Assembly: GCF_932526225.1 (NCBI RefSeq)
Contig: NC_064048.1
Location: 6,554,627-6,618,626 of the forward strand
Origin: Nematostella vectensis
Taxonomy: Eukaryota > Cnidaria > Anthozoa > Actiniaria > Edwardsiidae
Length of the DNA: 64,000 nt
Direction of reading: 5' to 3'
Numbering within the stretch: the stretch's first letter is position 1; each line of letters starts with the position of its first letter. A model generated the notes under the pieces. The model worked only from the letters and a program-made list of their open reading frames with translations, made no database searches and was not told the origin of the DNA. The translations under genes and the position numbers were made by a program. Shown here in pieces: positions 41,001-53,000 of this stretch.

Positions 41001-44000
41001 ATTCTATCGGCAAAATTGAAATAAAAGAAGACTCAAACACAATATTACATGGTCTAAAGTTTTATTTTTCACGATAAAGTATTTTTTCGCTAACATATAA
41101 ATTTCCCCATATATTCCTTTATAAACCACTGACAGTAGTTATTTGTTTCGTCTAGCTAGGCGCTTCCGTGGTTTTTACCCATGTTTACATGCGGGTTGTC
41201 GCGTAGTCGAAAAGCCGGTTGACGACAACCTTTTGTCAAACGACTGTATCCCTTGTTTGCAGCAGATTAGCAAAATCGATGACTTTTTGTTTATGTTTTT
41301 CTATGTAAATAATAAAAAAGCCTTTATTCTTCTAGTATCATGTATGGGGAGAGTAAGCCTGTCTCTACATTGGAATTGAAACCCTGATTATTCTGGTTAG
41401 CGTTGCGTGACCTAGAACCCCAGGACCAAAAGACTAGACACTAGTCTAAGCCGCCTTGTCACGCACGGATTAGGATAAGAACAAAATGATTCGTATTACC
41501 GAAGATCACGAATATTACATGCGATGCTTTGCTGTATATCAGAGTGGGTTCAACGCAGAAGCCATCACTTGTAAAGCCCTTGCAGATGAAACACCCGTTG
41601 CGCTGGAGAAAGTGTGGCCAAATGCTGAACCAGGCAAAGAGATTTCCGTTCTTAGCGTTGGAGGCGGTGCAGGAGCTATAGATATCCCTATGCTATCTGC
41701 AATAGCTCAGCACTTTGGTACAAACGACAAGAAAGCAACGATCTATAACACTGTTGTCGAACCAAACGTACCTTATTTGAGAAAGTACAAAGATCTGATG
41801 GAATGCCTTCCAGAAAAACGAGCAAGGATTTACTGTGAATTCTTTGAGAAAACGTTCCAGGATTACGTTACTGAGCGAGGAAGTAACGCAAGAAAGTCTG
41901 ACTTTGTTCACTTCATACATTCCCTCTACTATATCCCGAAGCCAGAGATCCTAGAGTACACTTTTTACAACATTTTAAAGGAGAAAGGAATTATTATTGC
42001 CATCCTTGTTTATGGTGATGGCGAGGGTGAGAAACGAGGATGGCAAATTGCTGATTTTCAGGAGCGATGTTTTGGGGATAAATTTCTATCAGATCTCGCC
42101 CTCGATTCAGACCATGTCATCAATATCGCGAAGAAGAATAACTGGCAATACGAGACTCATCGTTATGTTATTCCACACGACATAAGTGAAGTTTTTACAA
42201 ATGAGGAATCTGGAAAGAGTAACATGCTTCTTGATTTCTATACCCATTATAAGAATTTTAGGAAAACTGCCGGAAAGGAGAGAGTTACCGCTACTTTGGA
42301 GTTTATTAAAAGTGTGTGTGAAACAGACAAAGATGGCAGGTTACTGTTCAAGGAGGGATTCGATCTGGTTATCATATACAAAGGCGATACACTGAAAAAG
42401 AACGACTTAGGCTAAGTTCAAACGTCGTATTATCCATGAGCCGTATGGAATACAAATGCATGCAAATGAAGTTGAAAGTCGATTCATTTGCCTATATTTG
42501 CATTGAATACGGTTCATTGATAATACGACGTTTGAATTTAGCCTTATAAACGGATTCGCTTCAGTACTCTCTTCTTGGCTATTGTAAGCGTGGATTATTA
42601 TTGGTCAAACGTTAATTCTATTTTATTAAGATTCACTTTGGACTAAAAATCAATCAACAACATTTTACTAAAAGATCAATAAGCACCATCTTCATGTGAT
42701 TCTACTCAAGAGTTTTTTTATCGTTAATTTTGAAATATTGGGTATTGATATAATATTTTTGTGATGACATGTATGATTGGTTCCTATGTAAATTGATTCA
42801 CATATCAATATCACAATATTGTGAGATCATTCTCCAAAAAATAGCCAAAAAACAACAACAACCATTATTTACAATTGTAAAACGAAAATGGCCGATCTTG
42901 TATTTCAATATTAATTTTTTGATCCAACGGTAGGAGATCGTGCTGTTTTAAAAATCGAGAAATTTAATAACTGGTTGACTACATGATATAGGATAATTGT
43001 TATAATAGGTTAGGGGAATCATAAAGGAATTAAAACTATGATCGCTCTTGTATTGAAGCACGAAGATGACGATTAATACTTTGGGGTTGTTTAATTTTTA
43101 TTTCAGATATAAAAATACCTTATCAGTTTCGAAAATATATTTTCAATGCAATGTTATGCTTTGGCAATAAAATGGATCTGTTTACATTGCAAGATGGCGG
43201 GTTTAGTTTTAGAGTAATATATTTACATTCTCAAATTGACATATCATTTGCATAGATTTGATTTTAAACATTCGTTACACAACTCGGACGTGAAGTCGTT
43301 ATATAAGGACAAGGATACCTTGCTTAAAGAGGCTTTTCCGTAGTGTTACTCGTTTGTGCTTGTATTCACAGTTTTGGCTTCTCGCGTCGAACCACGCGAA
43401 AACACCGAAACGCGAATCGGTGGGTCGAGTACGCAGCTCTTACAAGCTGCAATTTGATTGGGCAAATGAATAATATCCGCACCTTGACACAAAGAACTAG
43501 AAGAATAGAACAAAAGAACTCCTTTGTAGAACAAAGATAATAGGAGACAAAGCAGTGTTAAAGCCGCATTATCACAAGTTTACTTCCGGTCGATTACGTA
43601 ACAATGTCCGATGATTTTTAACGGAAAACGCGAAAAATATTTCAAAATATTGAAAGTTGTGTGTTTATTGGAAGTTTCTTTGAGGATGTGATTGATATTT
43701 TAGAGCGGATGGCCTGTTTAATATCTCGGTTTTTAATAGATCTTTTGTCTTTTAACGGTTGAGGTTTCCGTCGGACCTCCTGAAGTAAACTGGTGACAAT
43801 GCGGCTTTAAAGACAGAGAAAGAAAAGTTCTGCTAGCAGGGTAGGACGAGGAGTGCTCGGTCTATGTAATTTATGAAAAAATAGGGCCGCAATGCATACA
43901 TGTAGCTTAAAAAATAATGCGTTGCGTTTTTTTATTGTTAACAATGAGAAAAAAAAAGAAGTCGTAGTCTTTTTTTAATAAATAAAGAGGCAAAAGTTGG

Positions 44001-47000
44001 TAAACTACAATATTCTCCCGAAAAAACGAGGTGTCCGTTATAGTGAGAACTCATTTTCAGATTTTGAAGATAATTTTCATTCAAAGCGACTAAAAATATT
44101 GTTTTGCCAAAACCGTCACTTTTTCAGCTCGCTTGATCAGTCCCTCCAAAACGTTACAAACCACAACCCCTACGTTTTACTACATAGCACTTCCGCGCGC
44201 GCACGACTCCAGGCTTTCGCAAACGACAGCCATTGATCGGTATGTTATAAGCTACAGTATCCCATAAGGCTCTTTTCTTTTATGACAGACTTTTCTTGGA
44301 CAAAAGTATGGATTTCGTCCCTTTCCTCCACGAATTCCCGGAGATGAGTTTCTGCAAATCGCCGCTGCCCTAGAAAATGAACATGATCGCAGTCTAATCG
44401 AAAAATGGTTTAAATGCGATTTCAACGCTGTGCCACCAGCATATATGTTGCAGGTGAGATGGTCAGTGTCTGTCTGTCTGATAAGCTTCTCCTTAAAGCC
44501 GCATTGTCAACAGTTTACTTCCAGTCGATTACGTAACAATATCCGATGATTTTTAACGGAAAACGCGAAAAATATTTCAAAATATTGAAAGCAGCGTGTC
44601 TATTGTAAGTTTCTTTGAGGATGTGATCGATAATTTAGAGCGGATGCCTGTTAAATATCTCGGATTCTAATAGATTCTTTTGTCTTTTTAAACGGTTCAG
44701 GTTTCCGTCGGACCTCCGGAAGTAAATTGATGACAATGCGGCTTTAAGCATTAATAATAATGGTACCAAACTGAGTCTCATCCACGTGGTCGCTCTTCGT
44801 CCTGTGGGCTCAGAGAGAGATTCTTTGAGACCCCTTTTACATTGTGAGTTAAAAGTTTCGGAGACGGGACCTCGGTTATGTGTCTCATCCGACAGATTGG
44901 AAACACAGAAGAAACAAGTTCAACCCACTTGCAGTACCTCTTTGTCCCTCGTCATTTGTCCGTCCGTCCGTCCGTCCGTCCGTCTCTAGAACGGTTAATC
45001 ATTCCATGCTCATTAGCCACGGCTGTCTCATGGTCACAACAATGAATTTAGCTACAAACAAAATCCTTTGACTATTTCTTTACCGTGCTTTCTTTTTGTC
45101 AGCCAATCAGCTCTTGTCTCCCTGATTACCTGAGTCACGACCGGGATAAGCGGAGTAAAGCCTGGGAGGAATGGCAGCTTGTGTTTGGAAGGTTACAACA
45201 CGTGCTAAGGGGCGCGGCGCGGCACGTGCTTAAAGACGATGAGCAGATACACAAGTACTTTATGTCTGGTAAGAAAGAGCCGTATGATATAGACTGACTA
45301 CCTTTATCATCACAAACCATCAATTACGGCGACTTTTTTCTAATTTAGAAGCATTTGCTAACGTTTGCCAATTTGAAAGCATTACGGTAATCATTTTTGT
45401 ATTCTCTGATTAGTGCAAACCCTTTCCAATGTTATTGCGTGAGTGGAAGCCTGTCAAAATAATGGCCAATGAAAAAGCTAGGCTTCTGAATGATGAAGCC
45501 GTAATGTGGTTCCCCGTTTGGAAATCTGAAACGGGTTTTAGTTTGCAGTAGAATAACAGAAAAGCGTTTTTTTCTTAGGACCTTCCTCTCCTTTATTTCC
45601 CGTCTTTTCCATTTTTTTCATTACTTTTCTATTCATTTTTTTCTTGATTGCTACTACACACCATCAGTCATCCTCTTTTCTTCTTCTTCTATTTTCTTCC
45701 AACCCGTCCCTGTTTTAATTCCATCTATTCGCCCATTAGTCGCTTCTTTCTCCCCCAAGTCCTTGACCACCTCCTTCTCGTCATCTTGCAAGCCAATAAT
45801 AATTTTGTCAACAGTGACCGAAAGTGAAATCCGTCAAGGCATCCTGGCCTCTGCGGACCCGGCGCGCGAGTGCTGCTGGTTCTCGCGTAACATCCGGGAC
45901 TTGGAGAAACACGTAGCAGATGGACGAGCCCACCTTTTTATAGATACGACAAGAGAAGGTGATGTGGATCTAGAAGCTCAAAGGCTGCTGGGAAATCTCA
46001 AGAAAGATCTGCTTCATTGTTACCTTCCTTTGGACAATGTCAAGACCTATGACGTCACCTGGTCACGTGATGGAATCTCTCCAAATTTAAATAACGAACA
46101 CAGGGTATGTCAATTTAAACAGCCTAGTTTCTTATGCTGAGAGGCTTCCTGCGCACTTGTCGAGATGTCAGTTCTTTACATCCAGCTTTGAGACACTAAA
46201 AAAGCCCCACTCTCTAAGAGCCCTCTCTTTAAGTAAGTGACACTTACTTGATTTAGATGTTAAAAGGAAATAAACGATTATTTTCACTTTCATTTTAATT
46301 ATATCTTCAACCTCATGCGATATTAAATGCACAGCGCGGTGTCAGTCTAGTGCAGATAGATTTGCCCGCTAGAACTTAATAACGGTTCTGAATCCTTCTG
46401 GCGACTAGAGTCACAATGCATCCCTAGTAATCGTTGAACTTCCCCTTAAGCTCTGAGCTCTGAGACATTCTGGCTTGCGTGAAAGAGGTAGAGTGTCGAG
46501 CGCAAAGCGAGTCCCAGATCTGGACTAGGTTATGCCAGCAAAGCTCTTTACCTTCACTGCTGATTCCAAATACAGAAACAGTTACCAGCTGTTATTCGCT
46601 CACTGACCATCCAGTCCACGGGTCACGTGGGCGAAAGAGCCGGTTACCACAGAAACTCGATTAGAGTTTCGCGTCGCTACGCAGGCTTCTGTAAACACGG
46701 CATTTTCCTCTCTAGGCTTACATCGAGAGAATGTGCGAAGACGTCCAGATTGTCCTACAGCATTTAATCACAAATGCGATCGAGAGACGCAACTCTTCAG
46801 AGGTAACAGACCCAATGTTCGAAGAAGCCCTACAACATCTATCCTTCTGTCAATCAAAATGCGAGCAGTTCTACGGTCGAGAAGATGTACTCCTAAGCTG
46901 CAGACTGATTCTGAGTGTGAACAAGGTTTGGTATGAGGAGGATGGGGAAAAACACTGCGCAGAAAATGGCTCAACACCGACAGGGCGAAAGACTCTGGGC

Positions 47001-50000
47001 AAAAAATCGGTCCATACTAATAGGGCTTTTATTATAGACAAGGGTACTGCTGATACAAAGAATCACAACAAATCGACAAGTCAGGGGAAAGAGGTCAAAT
47101 CAAATAGTTTGAGATCCCCAGGAAAGTCCAAAGTTCATCCCAAAGAGAACTCGTCCCCAGTTGTTGAGGAACGACCGGCATTGCAGGTCAGCGGCGAAGA
47201 CATGCGCAGCTATGACGTCTTGGATGTATGTCGTAACAGGCCACTGGTTATCTATGGCGAGTCAGGGTGTGGAAAGACGTCAGTGGTTTCCATGGTAGCC
47301 ATGAGGTCACGTGAGTGGCTGAGAGGGGATACCTGTGTCGTCGTGCGGTACATAGGTACCACTCCTGATTCGTCGCTTGTGCGTCTTCTCGTGAGGAGTG
47401 TTTGTCAGCAGATCTGCGCGGTTTACGAGAAAGACCCTTCTTTCATTCGAAATGTGAGTGGAACTTACTTAAAGAAGTTGATCACTAACCCGTTTCATAT
47501 CAGTCAATTTTGTTAAAAAACCGTTCTTTTTCTAGCTCGCTCGGTCATTTCCTTATTAGGCATTACATATCATATTTGGGAGTCCGCTTCAATTATTTTT
47601 TTCGCTTTATTATCGCTCTAGAAACTTTGTAACTCGAGAATTTCCATTGGCCCAAATGGATTGAACTTCACAGGGATTTAAATAACAACTCCACAAACTG
47701 GTTAGAAAAGTTATATTATATTTTTCGTCCCAATTTTTTTGTTATTATAACGCACGATATATTTACAGTGAATGAGACACGTAACAATGCAACATATTAG
47801 CTTGGGGGACCTGTGGCGTGATTGGCCTTTTTTAAGTATGCCTGCGTACTCAATATATTGTTAGCCAACCTTTATAATACGGCCACTTTTCTTTACCAAA
47901 TATGTAAAAAAAGATTGTCATATTTAGTTAACCTTGAGAAAGCGGCCAATTGCCTCGGTCAAGGACAATGAGTTAAACATTGGGTACATCCGGTTTTTAC
48001 AATTACAGATAAAGTTGTTAAGGTAAAAGTAATAAAAAAATTTTCTGCGTTACTTATGTAATCCTCCCAGGACATCAAAGAGCTCAAGGAAGACTTCATC
48101 CGCTGTTTGCGCATGGCAACTGTGGAAAGACCGCTGCTTATAGTGCTTGACTCACTGGATCAGCTAAGCGCCGAGGACGGGGCACGTCAGTTGTCATGGT
48201 TACCGATGACATTACCCGATCATGTCCACCTCGTAGTGTCCACGATACCGGAAGTAAAGTATGAGTGCTTCCCGGTACTGAAGGTGTGTTTGAGATGCAT
48301 CGCTACAAATCTGCGGCACTAAAAAATCTTTGAATTGAATCGGAGAGGACAAAGATTATAAAGGAGTCTTGCTGCAACCACATATGCCTGGCACTTTCTA
48401 AGACAGCGCGAGTTCACCAGAACATAAATATACATGTAAGGCACATGTTGTAGATTTAAGATCTTATTGGATGACAAAGCCAAACAATGTCGTAATTGAG
48501 CTTCACTGGACGCCCCTCAAAGATCTTTGTTACGGGGCTTCTAACATATAAGGGGATTTTTTTTTTTCGGGGAATCTTAACCTTTGGAAAATTTTATCAA
48601 GGGAGGTTTTAAAAAAATCACTTAGACCCTGGACATTCCATTATATTGAAAGCCACTTTAAGTCATTTATTCCTGGTTTCTATAACATGAACTTCATCAA
48701 CCAAAATATTGTTTCCCGCAGGCCTTTTTACCTCCTGAGTCATTTGTTCTGGTTCCCAAACTTCCCCAAAAAGACGCGGCAGAAATCCTGGTCAGCTACC
48801 TGCGAATGGAGCATCGCACGTTGTCCACTGACCAGCAGGATATAGTACAGCAGGCTCTACAAGAGTGCTCGCTACCAATCTTTGTGCGTGTTGCGTTTGA
48901 CGAGGCTATACGATGGAAGTCGTATTCACCGTTGGATGAGACTGTATTACAGCACACTGTGCGAGGTAAGATAAAACAGGTTTTGTTTCCTTTTACAAGT
49001 TGCTATCGAAGCACTAGTACAAGTTGCTATCGAAGCACTTTCGCAGGATTGAAGATTGATTAAAGAATGTTGATTAGCGAATTTATTGCTATTGTTTATA
49101 TTTTAAAATACAACGGAATATTTGCAAGAAAATAACCAACTGTAAAATAACCAACCGCGTTTTTAGTCTGAGACTTGAACTCATTTCTATGCATGGTCTT
49201 CCAAAAAGCAGCCAATCTTCATTTCATTTTAATCAACTTGTTTTAAAAACTATCGTTTTTAAGCTCACTCCGCTAATTCCTTATAAGGACATTACATAGG
49301 ATATTTATAGATCTCCTCGGTCTTTTTTCGCTTTTTGGTATTGCCCTAGAATTCTATACGTCGGGATTCTCGTTGTAAACTTGCCAGAATTCGTGTTTTA
49401 CGTTTATGAAGTAGTGCCCAGACCCTAACATATTCAGAAGATCACGGTTTTTTGCGCCCTCGCCACTGGCTTTCTTTTAGACAATTTACCGATCAATTGT
49501 ATGGTTCTACCCTTCATTCTCTACTAGACCCTCGACTTTTTATCAGGAGCAGATTCTCTATTTTAAAGAATGTCGATCAACCACTCCTTTGTTATTGTTT
49601 ACAATTGAAAATACGACGAGGTTTCATTTGCAAGGAAACCTTAAAATAACCATCCACACATCCATGATTAAAGTCTTATAGCTTCTTAACGATATTATTG
49701 AACGTTCGTCAGTAACTTGATTGAATTAGCCGATGGAATTGGATTCTTGGAGTCACTCGGTATTGTGCGGGAGCGTAAAATGGCGGCGTGATTGGCCTTC
49801 TTTGACTCCTGTTAGACAATACGGTTTGTCTTCGGTATACTATCGGTGCTCTTCTAAACTCTATTTTCAGGCGCCATTAACTCTCTGTTTGAGCGTGTGG
49901 AGCGGCAACATGGTCACGTGCTCGTGTCACGTGCGCTTGGGTACGTAACCGCTGCCAAGAGCGGGCTCACAGAGACTGAGCTCGAAGACCTGCTATCATG

Positions 50001-53000
50001 TGACGATTTCGTGCTCGATGACGTGTACCAGTACTGGACTCCCCCGGTCAGACGCATACCCCCCCTGCTCTGGGTCAGAATAAGGCAGGACCTCGAAAGC
50101 TATCTAGTGACCAGGGGGGCCGATGGTGCTCAGGTGGTCACGTGGTATCACAGGCAGTTCATTGAAGCGGCTCAGGCAAGGTTCGTAAAGCCGGGTTTTT
50201 ATACTAGCGATTAAAATGGAAACGGAGAAAGTAGCGGAGACGGGGGAGATTACGCCCATGTAAATTAGAGCGGAGGAGACCCAAGCGGAGAAGAGAGGAT
50301 AGGAACCGTTCAGTTCTCTCCTTCTCTCCTTCTCGACATTCTTTACAGCTTTCGTCCCCTTTGCCTTTTCTTTCTTCTCCGTATCCGCTTTCTTCTCTAG
50401 TGTAAAAAGCATTTAGTTCCTAAATAACCAGGTCTAAGGCTAGGTCTAGGTTTATTGGCAGGTGATTTTAGCTTAAGAAACCGCCTCCATGTTAATTTAT
50501 TTGGACTCGCTAACAGTACAAAAGAAGACAGATGCAAACGCATCGCATGAAAAAAGCGGTCTAAGAACAGGCCCCCGAACACCTTAATTCAGACCCCCGA
50601 ACATCGAGTTACAGGAAATTAAAGGAAATTGAGAACTTCTACAGTAAATGTTAAACAATATTGTAGAGCTTCCAAAGTCCCACGTATTTTCCCGAGGAAA
50701 CATGCCCCCTGGGGACCCCCTAATTGTTAATCATCTTTGACTTTTATGCCCCCCCCCCCCCCCGCCTTCCCGCATAGAAGCATTTCCGCCGTCACTCCAG
50801 GGCACACAGACGCAAAAACGGCAAAACAAATTACATTGAAACTATATGCTCGATCCTTAACCAGCGTTGCCTCATTGCTTGAAGGTATTTGAATAAAAAG
50901 AACGAGACCCTACAGCTGCACCACAACCTGAGCGACTACTTTCTCGGCCGATACTCCAATGGTATTAGGAAGCCCTACACTACCCCTGAAGGGAGAGAGA
51001 CAGCCGCTGACCGCTTGGTAGCACCGCAGCCGCTAGTCTTCGAGTCGACCACAGGAAAACCGAAATACAATTACCGGAAATTAAACGAGTTACCGTACCA
51101 TCTGGTGCATGCGCAGGAGCTCGAAACATCCAAGGTTAGTGTGTTACCTGCATGGGATTTAACGCAAAGATAAAGCAAGGATTCATTAATAATAGTCAAA
51201 AAACGGCGAAATCGCTCTTAAAATAAGGTAATTGAGAGCTGTTTTGCTAAAACAATTGTAGCCCACCACCTTCAGCTTTTTATTCTTGAAGATGGGGACT
51301 TAAAGAAGAGTTGGGGTTTTAGAGATCGTTTACGGTATTTATGTTATATTATTTATAATTTTGTTTTTACCTTTAGGATTAGGTATGGCTTGTCTGCTTA
51401 ACAGCCGCTAAATTTGCATGATCCCCGGTTGAGGGCCAACCCAGGCTAGCAGCTCGGGGCAAAACTTGTTTCGACCCGCAAGTTTCCCACAATGCTCTCA
51501 TTCTGGATTGGCTTTTGTCTGCTCGTAAAGAAAGAAAATATAAACCTGGGTTGACTAGCAACATCTGTTTGAAAGTGAAAATTGACGAACGTTGCGGATT
51601 TCCACCCGGGGTAACCCCATCTGAGAACCGGGTTGCCCCGGGATGAAAATTTACCCGGATTATAGCAGGGTTCATGTTAAAGTTTATTAGATGAGGTTAT
51701 GAGAGGAAGGGGTTGACCCGGGTTGGGCCGCTTTCCCGGGTTGGCGCTCAACTTGGGATCATGTAATGGTACCCTTAGTGTCACGCACGCAAGTGTAACG
51801 CAAGGCGTGCGTGACACTAAGAGCTATGTGAGCTCGCGAATGGTTAATTAATTTTAGCAGATATCGCCCATGTTAGTGGATTTCCTTCTTTCCAGGATTG
51901 TGTTCTGTGTAATTTTGAGTTCCTGCTTACAAGCCTTGAAGCGTCATCGCTCAGAGACGTTCTTGATTACTTTGACCTTGCCCTGACACAATGGCCTGAG
52001 GATCAAGATATTACACTAGTCAAGGAAACCCTTCAGCTCTCAGCCTACGCGCTAACTCAATACCCTGCTCAACTACCCTCACAGTTGCTAGGTAACGTAC
52101 ATTGCCATGGTAACAGTTTGCCCTGCTAAATCGCCGTTTCAATTTTCAGGCGCGTACCTGGATTTGTTGAGAGGGGTGGGGAAGGAGGGCATTAAATGGG
52201 ATGGGAGAGGGAAGGGTTGTGTTGTCTTATAGAATAGAATTAGAATTGTATGCGACAATCCTTCAAAAAGAAAATATCCGTGCACCCTACTTATCCCCAT
52301 ACAGACGCCTGTATTTCTTTATTAGGGAAGTAGAGCGGCGTTGGTTCTGATGACTTGAGCTCTATCCGGATCAACTCAACTTTAGATTGTTTCAGATTTG
52401 TAGTAAAAATGGTATTCTTAATATAAATACTGTGAATTTATCGTCACAGTACTTACTTATGCTTGTAAACTGCCTGAAATAGTCTCTACTTATTCAAGGA
52501 ACTGCAACAAGTAATAAATACGTTTATTTTCCCCCAAAGTAAGATATTTTAATGTCACTTTTCCAGGTCGTATCCAAAAATGCGATTCGCGCCACTTGAC
52601 GACACTTCTGCATCAGGCAACGAGGTGCTCACGTGCCAGCCTCGTGCCTTCCACGTGTTGTCTGACGTCACCCGGCGGGCCCATGGTGCACGCGCTGACG
52701 GGGCAGACTAGATCCAGTACCGCTATGACCGCGAGCGACGATGGGAGCCTCGTAGTGAGTGCCTCTTCTGATAACTCGGTCAACCTTTGGAATGTTGCAA
52801 CGGGGAGACTGGTGCGTTCTATTGAGAAGGCTGGTAAGTAGGAACTAAAGCATATGTAAAATTACTAATCCCAATGGTATGCTGTGGAGAGCTTGGTGAA
52901 ATAGTTTATTGTCGTTTAACTAGACCTTGTCGCAAGCAATCCCGAGTTCCCTGTAGTGATACGACTACTTAAGAATACAGATCATTTTTGCGTACGTCTG

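Noticed and set aside
44786-45071. Open frames around the (GTCC)n tract
   Set aside because: Ser/Arg/Pro runs come from the microsatellite; the region is intronic.
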